Below, piece after piece: positions 1-7,098 of a DNA stretch of 43,458 nt. The stretch is from contig JAURZK010000199.1 of assembly GCA_030653505.1 (NCBI GenBank), positions 1 through 43,458 on the forward strand, given 5' to 3'. A program made the translations under genes and the position numbers. The stretch is from Rubrivivax sp. Its GTDB lineage: Bacteria; Pseudomonadota; Gammaproteobacteria; Burkholderiales; Burkholderiaceae_C. The stretch's first letter is position 1, and every line of letters begins with the position of its first letter. The notes beneath the pieces were generated by a model. It was given only the letters and a program-made list of their open reading frames with translations, did not search any database and was not told the origin of the DNA.

Positions 1-740
1 ATGTGCGGCATCTCGACGTCGGTGATCAGCACCAGCGGCACTTCCTGTTCGATGAGCTGCGCGGCCTGCTGGCCGTCTTCGGCCAGCACGACACGGTAGC
101 GGTGCTGGGCGAGCAGGCGGCTGGTCTTCACGCGCACGACCTTCGAGTCGTCGGCCACCATCACCAGCGTCTCTTCGGGGCTGCGCGAGCGTGGCGGGGG
201 CGGTGCGGGTGTGGCGACAGGCGCGGCGCGCGACGCGGCCTCGAGCGCGGCTTCACGCGCCGCCTGTTCGCCGGCGCGTCGCGCGGTTTCGGCGGCCCGT
301 TCGGCAGCCCGCGCAGCCTCGTCTTCCGCCTTGAGGCGGGCGCACCGCTCGTTTTCCAGCCGGGTTTCGATCTCGGCCTGGCGCCGCGCCTGTTCTGCGC
401 GTTCGGCCGCCAGGTGTTCGCCTTCGCGGTAGGCGGCTTCCAGCGCTGCGCGCGCTTCGGCATCGGCGGCGCGCTCGGCGGCCGAGCGCCGTTCGGTTTC
501 CTGGCGGGCGGCAAGCTCGGCTTGCCGGCGTGCTTCGGCATCGGCGGCCGCCTGCTGTGCCGTGGCGCGTTCGGCTGCGGCACGCGCGGCTTCGCGCTGC
601 GCCAGTTCCAGCGCGGCGGCCGCGGCCTGGTGACGCCGTTCGGCCTCGCGCCGGCTGCGGCGCACGGCCACCACGGTCGTGAGCACCAGCGTGGCCAGCA
701 CGCCGACACCGGCAACCCACATCAGCAAGGCTTCGTTCAT
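1..740 (-). CDS. Membrane-anchored response regulator (partial, C-terminus beyond the left edge)
   Basis: The frame is open from an ATG at 740 to the window edge, about 246 residues, so the end is missing. Residues 5-26 form one hydrophobic segment. A long Ala/Glu/Arg-rich helix, probably a coiled coil, covers roughly 27-185. A receiver domain then begins at 'LVMVADDSKVVRVK', with the acidic pair D197/D198 and the expected phospho-acceptor D241 in 'LITDVEMP'. The 43-44 residue spacing between these acids matches CheY-like domains; the conserved lysine would lie outside the window. A receiver behind a membrane anchor and a charged coil suggests a signalling adaptor, perhaps tied to envelope or motility complexes. 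That role is inferred, since no effector domain is visible. No kinase gene is nearby. Confidence 0.82.
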   Translation of the reverse strand, partial: MNEALLMWVAGVGVLATLVLTTVVAVRRSRREAERRHQAAAAALELAQREAARAAAERATAQQAAADAEARRQAELAARQETERRSAAERAADAEARAALEAAYREGEHLAAERAEQARRQAEIETRLENERCARLKAEDEAARAAERAAETARRAGEQAAREAALEAASRAAPVATPAPPPPRSRSPEETLVMVADDSKVVRVKTSRLLAQHRYRVVLAEDGQQAAQLIEQEVPLVLITDVEMPH

Positions 741-881
741 GCGCGTCCGGGGCCGCGTTGCGGCGTTGGCGCCGGCGACACCCCAATGGGCGCCGGCCCC
801 GGCAGCTTAGCGCCGCGACCCGCCACCGTCGTCGGCAACTGCGTGTCGAACGTGCGCTTTGCCGCCGCCTTCGCCGCCGCC

Positions 882-899
882 TGTAGTGCCAGCCCTACA
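882..899. promoter_or_regulatory. Candidate operator dyad upstream of the response regulator
   Basis: TGTAGTGCCAGCCCTACA is an inverted repeat with 7 of 9 positions paired (arms TGTAG and CTACA). It lies about 140 nt upstream of the response regulator start, inside a locally less GC-rich stretch, as expected of a promoter region. No factor can be named. Confidence 0.25.
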
Positions 900-1084
900 C
901 AGGTTTCGACCGGACCTCGATTTTGCAGGCGGGTTGCTCCGCCTGGCACGCCTTCACTCCCGCAATGGACCCCGCCGATGAGCCCCGGGCACGACCCCGG
1001 CCTACCCCACGACGCCCGCCGCCCGCTGCGCCCGGCCTGCAGCTGCGGCGCGCGCGCCAGCGGTGCCGAGCACGGCGCGGCCGA

Positions 1085-1100
1085 GCTGCGGATCCGCAGC
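1085..1100. terminator. Perfect 16-bp palindrome after a Bug gene
   Basis: GCTGCGGATCCGCAGC is fully self-complementary and lies 24 nt beyond the stop codon at 1124 on the minus strand. It could fold as a six-bp stem with loop GATC. No U-tract follows, so termination is only a possibility. Confidence 0.25.
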
Positions 1101-1123
1101 GATAGCGCGGAATTCGAGGCCAG

Positions 1124-2110
1124 CTATTCCGACTTGATACCGGCGCGCTGGATGACGACCTTCCAGTTGTCGTGCTCGTCGCGGATCACCTTTGCGAACT
1201 GCGCCGGCGTGCTGCCGACCACCTCGGCGCCCGAACGTGCCAGCGCCGCGACGACCTCGGGGTCCTTGACGATGGTGTTGAGCTCGCGGTTCAACCGCGC
1301 CACGATGTCGGGCGGCGCACCGGCCGGCGCGAAGACACCGAACCAGTTGCTGAAGTCCATGCCTTGCACGCCCTGCTCGGCGAAGGTGGGCACGTTGGGC
1401 AGCGAACCCGACCGCTTGGCGCCGCTGACGGCCAGCGGCCGCACACGGCCCGCGGCGACGTGGGTCTGCGCCGAGACGATGCTGTCCATGAGGAAGGCGA
1501 TCTGCCCCGCGATGAGGTCGGTGACCACCAGCCCGGTGCCGCGGTAGGGAATGTGCACCACGAACAGGCCGCCGGCACGCCACTTGAACATCTCGGCCGC
1601 CAGGTGGGGGTAGGTGCCGATGCCGCTGCTGCCGAAGTTGTACTTGCCGGGGTTGGCCTTCAGCAGCTTGATCAGGTCCGGTGCCGTCGTCGCGGGGAAG
1701 GACGAACCCACGACCAGCACGCTGGGTGCGTTGGCGATGTGGGCCACGGGCGCGAAGTCCTTGAACGCGTCGTAGGGCATCTTGGGGTTGAGTGCCGGGC
1801 CGATGCTGTGCGTCGAACTCGTGGCCATCAGGATGGTGTAGCCGTCGGCTGGCGCCTTGGCCACCATGTCGGCGCCGATGGTGCCGCCCGCGCCGGGTTT
1901 GTTGTCGACCACCACCTGCTGGCCGAGCGCCGTGCCGAGCTTCTGCGCGATGACGCGGCCGATGATGTCCGTGGCGCCACCTGCGGGGAAGGGGATGACC
2001 ATGCGCACGGGCTTGGTCGGCCAGGCCTGGGCGGCAGCGGTCAGCGGCAGGCCCAGCGCGGCCGCGGCCACGGTGGTGGTGAGCGTGAGGGCAAACAGTC
2101 TCTTCTTCAT
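1124..2110 (-). CDS. Bug family (TctC-like) tripartite tricarboxylate transporter substrate-binding protein
   Basis: A 328-residue periplasmic binding protein. A Sec signal peptide covers about residues 1-27 (MKKR, a hydrophobic core, then AAA-QAWPTKPVR). Family hallmarks are 'PFPAGGATDIIGR', '[13 protein letters not shown]', 'PADGYTIL' and 'HIPYRGTG', which shape the two-lobed pocket for carboxylated ligands. Length is typical for Bug proteins. No TctA/TctB membrane subunits lie in the window, so it is an orphan binding protein, as is common in Burkholderiales. The ligand cannot be read from sequence. A hairpin at 2130-2146 and a -10-like TAGGCT at 2123-2128 (read on the minus strand) precede the start, suggesting its own promoter with a very short leader. 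Confidence 0.93.
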   Translation of the reverse strand: MKKRLFALTLTTTVAAAALGLPLTAAAQAWPTKPVRMVIPFPAGGATDIIGRVIAQKLGTALGQQVVVDNKPGAGGTIGADMVAKAPADGYTILMATSSTHSIGPALNPKMPYDAFKDFAPVAHIANAPSVLVVGSSFPATTAPDLIKLLKANPGKYNFGSSGIGTYPHLAAEMFKWRAGGLFVVHIPYRGTGLVVTDLIAGQIAFLMDSIVSAQTHVAAGRVRPLAVSGAKRSGSLPNVPTFAEQGVQGMDFSNWFGVFAPAGAPPDIVARLNRELNTIVKDPEVVAALARSGAEVVGSTPAQFAKVIRDEHDNWKVVIQRAGIKSE

Positions 2111-2129
2111 GGATGGGGCGCCAGCCTAT

Positions 2130-2146
2130 GCCCCGCGGCGCGGGGC
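2130..2146 (-). terminator. GC hairpin between the Cys-rich gene and the Bug gene
   Basis: The arms GCCCCGC and GCGGGGC pair perfectly over 7 bp with a 3-nt loop, 54 nt after the stop at 2200 and 20 nt before the next start at 2110. It is well placed to end the 3605-2200 transcript. There is no U-run. Confidence 0.4.
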
Positions 2147-2199
2147 TTCGACGCGTAGCGTAGCAAGCCGCAGGCCGGGCGCATCACCGCAGCCGGAAT

Positions 2200-2607
2200 T
2201 CAGTCGACCACGCGTCCCGGGTCGACTTCGCGCAAACGATGATCGACGTAGTACCCGCCGAACTCGGTGTACTGCAGGAAGCCGCGGCCGCAGGCGCGGC
2301 AGGCCCAGACCTCGCAGCGGTTGTACGGGAACCAGGCCGGCGCGATGGGCGCGTGCGGCGACGCGTAGCGCGAGCCGTCGGCGTGCAGTTCCTGCACGGT
2401 CGGCTCGGCCCCATCGGCGTCAGCGGCGTCGCGCAGCGTGCCCAGGCGCTGCAGCAGCGGCTCACCCAGCGGCGCCGGCACGCTTTCCCAGCCGGCACAG
2501 CGCAGGTGTTTACAGGCGCAGTCGGCGGGCGTTGCCGCGGGGTCGGGCAGGCGCCGCAGGTCTTCTGCCGTCAGGCGCGGTGGCATGCCGGCCACCGGCG
2601 GTGCCAT
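2200..2607 (-). CDS. Small cysteine-rich protein of unknown function, coupled to a Bug gene
   Basis: A 135-residue soluble protein whose ATG at 2607 lies only 2 nt after the stop of the preceding Bug gene, implying translational coupling. Six cysteines form two groups: C30, C32 and C37 (C-x-C-x4-C) near the N-terminus, and C98, C103 and C106 (C-x4-C-x2-C) near the C-terminus. The second group is followed by an aromatic stretch (FLQYTEFGGYYVDHR). This pattern suggests a structural zinc or iron-sulfur site; the metal is not known. I see no signal peptide or membrane segment, so it is probably cytoplasmic, unlike its coupled periplasmic partner. I do not recognise a named family. Confidence 0.75.
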   Translation of the reverse strand: MAPPVAGMPPRLTAEDLRRLPDPAATPADCACKHLRCAGWESVPAPLGEPLLQRLGTLRDAADADGAEPTVQELHADGSRYASPHAPIAPAWFPYNRCEVWACRACGRGFLQYTEFGGYYVDHRLREVDPGRVVD

Positions 2608-2609
2608 GC

Positions 2610-3605
2610 TCAGTCCGCCTTGATGCCGTTGTCCTTGACGACCTTGGCCCAGGTGTCCATCTGCTTCTCGACGAAGGCCTGCGCCGCCGCCGGCGTGCCG
2701 AGGTTCACCACGATGCCCTGCGCGGCCAGCTTGCCGGCCACTTCGGGCAGCTGCATCGCCTTGTTGAGCTCGGCGTTCATGCGGTTGACAATGTCCGCAG
2801 GTGTCTTGGCCGGCGCCAGCACCGCCCACCAGGCCGGCGCGTTGAAGCCGGCGTAGCCGCTTTCGGCCAGCGTGGGCACGTCGGGCAGCTGGGCGCTGCG
2901 CTTGTCGGTGGTGACGACCAGCGGGCGCAGGCGCTTGCTGTCTATGTGCGGCTTGACGACGAAGACCGAGCCGATGGCCAGCGGCACGTGGCCGGCAATG
3001 GCGTCCTGCATCAGCGGGCCGCCGCCGCGGTAGGGCACGTGCCCGAGATCGAAGCCGTTGCCCTTGGCCAGCAGCGTCATCGCCAGGTGGCCCAGGCTGC
3101 CGTTGCCGATGGTGCCGTAGTTGACGTTCTTGCCCGCCTTCACCGCGGCCACCACGTCGGCGAAGGTCTTGTAGGGTGTGTCGGCATGCGTGGCCAGCAC
3201 CATCGGGCTGGTGCCCAGCATGGCCACGGTGGTGAGGTCCTTGCGGGTGTCGTAAGGCAGGTTGGGCTGCAGCGCGGGGTTCACGCCATGCGTGTCGAAG
3301 ACCACCGCGAAGGTGTAGCCGTCGGGCGGCGCGGCGGCGACGAAACCGGCGCCGATGCTGCCCGACGCACCGCCCTTGTTCTCGACGATCACCGTCTGCC
3401 CCAGCGCCTGCTGCAGCGCCGGCGCCAGGATGCGCGAGACCTGGTCGACCGAACCACCGGGCGGGAACACGGCCACCAGCCTGATCGGGCCCTTGGTGGG
3501 CCAGGCCTGCGCATGTGCCGGCAGCGTCGCGGCCAGGCCGGCCAGCAGTGCGGCGCCGCCCAAGGCGGCAGACATCAGGACGGAAAGCGGGGTGCGACGG
3601 TTCAT
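2610..3605 (-). CDS. Bug family (TctC-like) substrate-binding protein
   Basis: A 331-residue periplasmic binding protein of the tripartite tricarboxylate transporter type. The ATG at 3605 follows GGGAG and opens a classical signal peptide (MNRRT, a hydrophobic core, cleavage near AHA-QAWPTKG). A frame extension further upstream lacks these signs. Hallmarks are 'FPPGGSVDQVSRI', 'VIVENKGGASGSIG', 'PPDGYTFA' and 'HVPYRGGGP'. It differs from the canonical 'ADGYT' and 'PAGG' loops at a few positions, so its ligand probably differs from that of the neighbouring Bug protein. It is the first gene of a two-gene unit with the Cys-rich protein. No membrane subunits are nearby. Confidence 0.92.
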   Translation of the reverse strand: MNRRTPLSVLMSAALGGAALLAGLAATLPAHAQAWPTKGPIRLVAVFPPGGSVDQVSRILAPALQQALGQTVIVENKGGASGSIGAGFVAAAPPDGYTFAVVFDTHGVNPALQPNLPYDTRKDLTTVAMLGTSPMVLATHADTPYKTFADVVAAVKAGKNVNYGTIGNGSLGHLAMTLLAKGNGFDLGHVPYRGGGPLMQDAIAGHVPLAIGSVFVVKPHIDSKRLRPLVVTTDKRSAQLPDVPTLAESGYAGFNAPAWWAVLAPAKTPADIVNRMNAELNKAMQLPEVAGKLAAQGIVVNLGTPAAAQAFVEKQMDTWAKVVKDNGIKAD

Positions 3606-3886
3606 GGCGGGGCTCCCGGGGAGGCAGAAGTGGATGCAAAACGGCGGCCGAGTGTGCCCTGCCGCCGCCGGCCGGCGCACGTGGAAACTACCGACCTCGG
3701 GCATACCCTGGGCGGCTTGTGCGTGCACTGCCCATCACCGCCACCGTCTGCGTGCCGGGTGGGCAGTACACGCCGCTGCTCATCGGCGGTGCGCACGGCT
3801 TCGAGGGCGCTTGCCTGCGTTGGCCCGCGGCCCCTGGACCGCGGTGCAGCGTGTGCGGCAGGCGCGGGCCGCCGTGGCGCAGCAGT

Positions 3887-5416
3887 TCAGCGCTGCGGCT
3901 TGACGGGCGGCTTGCCTTGTGGCGGGCGCGGGCCGCGGTCATCGCGGCGGGGGGCGCCGCGGGGATCGCCGCGGGGCGCGCCCCTGAAGTCACCGCGGGT
4001 GTCCGGGCGGTGCTCGGCGCGCGGGCCGCGGTCGCTGCGCCAGGGGCCGCGGTCGTCGTCACGGCGCGGCGGCGGCGGCGGTTCCTGCGCGCGTTCCTGG
4101 CGGGCCACCACCAGCTGCGCTTCCAGCTCGGCTTCGCTGATGCGCTTGAGCACGCAGAAGTTGGCGCGCGTGATCGTCGACTGCTCGTAGGCACGCAGCA
4201 GTGCGGCGCGCGCGCGGCGGGACTCGAGTTCGGCGGCGCTGACCTGTGGCGCATCGGGCCGCGGCGGCCGGGGCGGATGCACGGTGGCGGCGCCGTCGAC
4301 GACAGGTGCGTCCGGGCCAGCAGGCTGCGCCTGCGGATGCGGGGGGCGGTCGTAGCGAGGTGGGCGATCCGGGCGGTCCGGCCGCGGCGGGCGGTCGCCA
4401 CGCGGGGGGCGCTCACCGGCAAGCGGGGCGCCATGCGCGGGACGGTCACCCGTGGGCGGGCGGTCGCCGCGGGGTGCGCGGTCAGTGCGGGGCGGGCGCT
4501 CGCGGCGCGGCGGGGGCACCGCGCCGGGTTCGGCGCCGGGTGCGGCGGGTGTGCCGTCGGGCCCGGGGGTCCCCGGCGCGCCGGCCTGGGCGGCGCGTGC
4601 CGCTTCGCGCTGGGCGGCGTAGGCTGCACGCTGCGCCTGGCGCTGGGCATCGCGTTCGGCCTGACGGCGCGTGTCGACGATGGCGCGCCGGCGCTCCACC
4701 TCGGCGGTGGCGGCCAGGCGGTGTTCCTCTGCCACATCGCCCGCGGGCTGGCCGTCGAGGTCGTGGCGTGTCGGCACGTTCACCAGCGCCTTCAGGTAGG
4801 CGGTGCCGGTGGTGTGACGGTGGAGGAAGATCGACAGCGACTTCTTCGTGAATACACCCGGCGCACGCGCCTGTATGTCGGCCTGGATGCGCAGCTTCAG
4901 CGGCAGCGCGCGGCCGGCGCCGAAGAGCGCCGGGAAACGCTCGGCCAGCGCGGCGGCGCAGGCGGCGGGCGACAGTTCGGGCACGGCGGCGGCGGCGGGC
5001 GCGGCGGCAGTTTCACTGGCGTCGGCGTCGGCGGCGGTGTCGGGTGGCACCGCAGCGGCAGATTCTTCGTCGCTATCGCCGTCCAGCCCGGCGACCGTGG
5101 CTGGGGGCGGCGCGTCGGTCGACCCCGACGGGGCTGCCGGCGCGACGGCGGGCAGGTCGGCGTCGGTCGGGGCAGCCGTGGCGACAGCCGCTTCGGCGGC
5201 GGGCCCGTCGGCGGGCGCAGGGTCGGCAGCGGCGCCGGCGTCGGCAGCGGCGTCCTCGGCGGCGGCGGCGGCCGTTGCCGGTGCCGGCGTCTCGGGCAGC
5301 ACCGGCGGGGCGGCGTCCGTCTCGGGGCCGGGCGCGGCGACAGGGGCCACCGGGGCGGGCTCGGGGGCCTGGGGGGCGGTGTCGAGTGGCGACGGGTGCT
5401 CGGCAGGTGCAGACAT
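3887..5416 (-). CDS. ProQ/FinO-family RNA-binding protein with disordered arms
   Basis: A 509-residue protein, about twice the length of E. coli ProQ. Residues 1-145 are an acidic, Ala/Pro-rich disordered arm. The ProQ/FinO domain spans about 147-245, with 'LPLKLRIQADIQAR', 'FTKKSLSIFLHRHT' and 'TAYLKAL'. Residues 245-280 are a charged helix. Residues 300-390 are Arg/Pro/Asp/Gly-rich with repeated RPPR/RGD-like units. A conserved helical block follows at about 393-440, and the tail (450-509) is again rich in Arg-Gly. Such proteins bind structured RNAs and terminator-like hairpins and act as sRNA chaperones. I chose ATG 5416; the longer frame to 5545 runs through the leader hairpin and has no family similarity there. 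Confidence 0.88.
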   Translation of the reverse strand: MSAPAEHPSPLDTAPQAPEPAPVAPVAAPGPETDAAPPVLPETPAPATAAAAAEDAAADAGAAADPAPADGPAAEAAVATAAPTDADLPAVAPAAPSGSTDAPPPATVAGLDGDSDEESAAAVPPDTAADADASETAAAPAAAAVPELSPAACAAALAERFPALFGAGRALPLKLRIQADIQARAPGVFTKKSLSIFLHRHTTGTAYLKALVNVPTRHDLDGQPAGDVAEEHRLAATAEVERRRAIVDTRRQAERDAQRQAQRAAYAAQREAARAAQAGAPGTPGPDGTPAAPGAEPGAVPPPRRERPPRTDRAPRGDRPPTGDRPAHGAPLAGERPPRGDRPPRPDRPDRPPRYDRPPHPQAQPAGPDAPVVDGAATVHPPRPPRPDAPQVSAAELESRRARAALLRAYEQSTITRANFCVLKRISEAELEAQLVVARQERAQEPPPPPRRDDDRGPWRSDRGPRAEHRPDTRGDFRGAPRGDPRGAPRRDDRGPRPPQGKPPVKPQR

Positions 5417-5525
5417 GGGCGGGGCGGCAGGGCCGCAAGTGCGGCGGTGGGGGGCTCGAGGGCCCCGGGGAAGGCCAGCGCTGTCGGCGCTCGCCGCGGC
5501 AGGTGCGGCGGCGACGCCACGGGCG

Positions 5526-5562
5526 CGGCAACCCGCGATTGTCATCGTTGCGCGGGTTGCCG
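5526..5562 (-). promoter_or_regulatory. 12-bp perfect hairpin upstream of the proQ-like gene
   Basis: The arms CGGCAACCCGCG (5526-5537) and CGCGGGTTGCCG (5551-5562) are perfectly complementary around a 13-nt, A/T-richer loop. On the minus strand it lies 47 nt after the stop of the upstream glycosyltransferase gene and 109 nt before the proQ-like start. It is the strongest stem seen in any intergenic region here. It could end the upstream transcript, though no U-tract follows, or it could be a leader structure bound by ProQ itself. Confidence 0.55.
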
Positions 5563-5609
5563 ACTACCGGCCCGTGCGCGACGCGATGTAGGACGAGGGC
5601 GCGCCCGCG

Positions 5610-6251
5610 TCAGCCGGCCCCGAACCAGCCCGGGGGCAGCCGTGCGAGGTCGTCCGGTTCGTCGATGTCCGACAGCGCCGGCAGCTCGGCATGCGACACC
5701 CCCAGCGCGGCCAGGCGCTGCCGGGTCTGGTGCATCACCTGCGGTGTGCTCCAGGTCATACCTTCGAACAGCGCGGCCAGCAGGCCGGGCAGCGGCGCGC
5801 GCAGGCCCACCAGCGTGTAGCCGCCGTCCAGCGCGGGCACGAAGACGGCCGGACGCGATTGCAGCGACGCGGCCGCCCGGGCCAGCGTGGCGGCATCCAG
5901 CGCCGGAATGTCACTGCCCATCAGCAGCAGCGGGCCCGCGCCGGCGGCGAAGGCGGTGGCGAAGACATGGGCCATGCGTGCGCCCAGGTCGCCGCCGGGC
6001 TGCACTTCCAGCGCCAGGCCGTGCTGCAGCTGCAGCTGCGTGAACACCGGGTGCGTGGCATCGGGTGCGGTCCACAGCGTCACCCGCCCCGGCGCGGCGC
6101 CGCTGGCCTGCGCAGCGGCATGCCGCAGCATGCGTTCGGCCAGCGCGGCAGCACCGGCAGCGCCCAGGGCCGGCGTCAGGCGCGTCTTGGCCAGCCCGGG
6201 CAAGGGCGCCTTGGCCAGGATGGCGATGCGCAGTTCGGGCGTCGTGGGCAT
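5610..6251 (-). CDS. TIGR04282-type glycosyltransferase (DUF2064, nucleotidyltransferase-like fold)
   Basis: A 213-residue cytoplasmic protein with a GT-A-like fold. The N-terminal 'IAILAKAPLPGLAKTRL' resembles the nucleotide-binding loop of cofactor guanylyltransferases. 'LLMGSDIPALD' carries the metal-binding aspartate, and 'FVPALDGGYTLVGL' is the family's second signature. The family is annotated as TIGR04282 (arsenosugar biosynthesis glycosyltransferase), but most members occur away from arsenic genes, as here. The ATG at 6251 is 2 nt past the stop of its partner glycosyltransferase, so the two are certainly co-transcribed and probably work on the same product, perhaps a polar-lipid or small-molecule glycoside. 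Confidence 0.88.
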   Translation of the reverse strand: MPTTPELRIAILAKAPLPGLAKTRLTPALGAAGAAALAERMLRHAAAQASGAAPGRVTLWTAPDATHPVFTQLQLQHGLALEVQPGGDLGARMAHVFATAFAAGAGPLLLMGSDIPALDAATLARAAASLQSRPAVFVPALDGGYTLVGLRAPLPGLLAALFEGMTWSTPQVMHQTRQRLAALGVSHAELPALSDIDEPDDLARLPPGWFGAG

Positions 6252-6253
6252 GT

Positions 6254-6925
6254 TCAACGGTAGGCCCGCGCCAGTTCTTCTGCGGGGGTGCCGCGCCAGT
6301 AGCGCCAGCGCAGCCACCACATCAGCACAATGGTGCGCCAGACGCCTCGATTCTCCCACCGGCGGCCTGAGGTGAGCACACGCTCTCGCAGACACGCTGG
6401 CAACTCCATGGCGCGCAAGCGTCGGCTGAGTTCAACGTCCTCCATCAGCGGCAGCGCCGCGTAGCCGCCCAGGCGGTGAAACAGCGCCGTCTGAACGAAG
6501 AGGGCCTGGTCGCCGGTGGCGATGCCCGTCAGACGCGAGCGCCAGTTCATCAGCATGGCGATCAGCGGCAGCCACGCCGAGCGGCCTTCGATTTGCACGT
6601 CGAAGCGGCCCCAGAAGGCGCCGGCCTGTGCCACGCGGTGCAGCGCCGGCTCGGCGCCGGCCGGCAGTCGTGTGTCGGCGTGCAGGAAGAGCAGCCAGTC
6701 GCCTTGCGCCAGCGCTGCGCCGGCGTTCATCTGCGCCGCGCGGCCACGTTCGGCGAACACAAGCCGGTCGGCCAGCGGCGCCGCCAGCTGTGCCGTGGCG
6801 TCGCTGCTGCCGCCGTCGACGACGATCACTTCATGCCCGCGCGCCCGCAGCGGCGCCAGCGCCTGCAGCGTGGCCGCTATGCCCACGGCTTCGTTGAGGA
6901 CCGGCACGACGATGGACAGGTGCAT
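6254..6925 (-). CDS. TIGR04283-type family 2 glycosyltransferase
   Basis: A 223-residue GT2 enzyme. 'LSIVVPVLNEAVGIA' opens the nucleotide-sugar domain. 'VIVVDGGSSDAT' and 'LLFLHADTRLP' carry the acidic metal and sugar-nucleotide ligands. 'GIATGDQALFV' and 'LMEDVELSRRL' (ED motif with the catalytic acid) complete the fold. The C-terminal 'WRTIVLMWWLRWRYWRG' is a hydrophobic/aromatic amphipathic helix that likely attaches the enzyme to the inner membrane. It is the first gene of the coupled pair with the TIGR04282-type enzyme. Family names invoke arsenosugars, but no arsM, arsS or other arsenic gene is visible, so the true acceptor is unknown. Confidence 0.9.
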   Translation of the reverse strand: MHLSIVVPVLNEAVGIAATLQALAPLRARGHEVIVVDGGSSDATAQLAAPLADRLVFAERGRAAQMNAGAALAQGDWLLFLHADTRLPAGAEPALHRVAQAGAFWGRFDVQIEGRSAWLPLIAMLMNWRSRLTGIATGDQALFVQTALFHRLGGYAALPLMEDVELSRRLRAMELPACLRERVLTSGRRWENRGVWRTIVLMWWLRWRYWRGTPAEELARAYR

Positions 6926-7098
6926 GGGGCGGTGGGGAGCTGGGGTGGGAAGTCGCGGCCCGACGCGCCACCTTACCGCGCCCCGGCTTGCTCAGGCTCA
7001 ACGCCGGCGGCATGGCGAAGCACAGTATGGGCGAGCGGCGCCGTGCCGTCCGATCGTCGTGGCAGCGAGGCGTCCGCCCCCACCTGAAGAGGCTCTTC

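Larger units (their letters stand above)
741..1123. other. 383-bp intergenic region
   Basis: This is the largest gap without a convincing gene. Short open frames on both strands have Arg/Pro/Ala-rich composition and no recognisable domain. It holds an imperfect dyad at 882-899 and a perfect 16-bp palindrome at 1085-1100, 24 nt past the stop of the Bug gene. It presumably carries the end of that transcript and the promoter of the response regulator gene. Confidence 0.6.

Noticed and set aside
923..1105. 60-codon plus-strand frame in the 383-bp gap
   Set aside because: Arg/Pro-rich product, no ribosome site, no recognisable family; likely chance.
2200..3639. 479-codon minus-strand frame as one protein
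   Set aside because: Its first 344 codons are out of frame with the Bug gene; only the C-terminal 135 codons with the Cys motifs are a real, separate gene.
3717..3886. Coding-like plus-strand stretch between a Bug gene and the proQ-like gene
   Set aside because: It reads as a fairly protein-like sequence with GC-rich third positions, but has no ribosome site and no stop before it runs antisense through the proQ-like gene. Treated as intergenic.
1857..4190. 777-codon plus-strand frame
   Set aside because: Antisense to two Bug genes and the proQ-like gene; composition is Arg/Ala-rich and no domain is seen.
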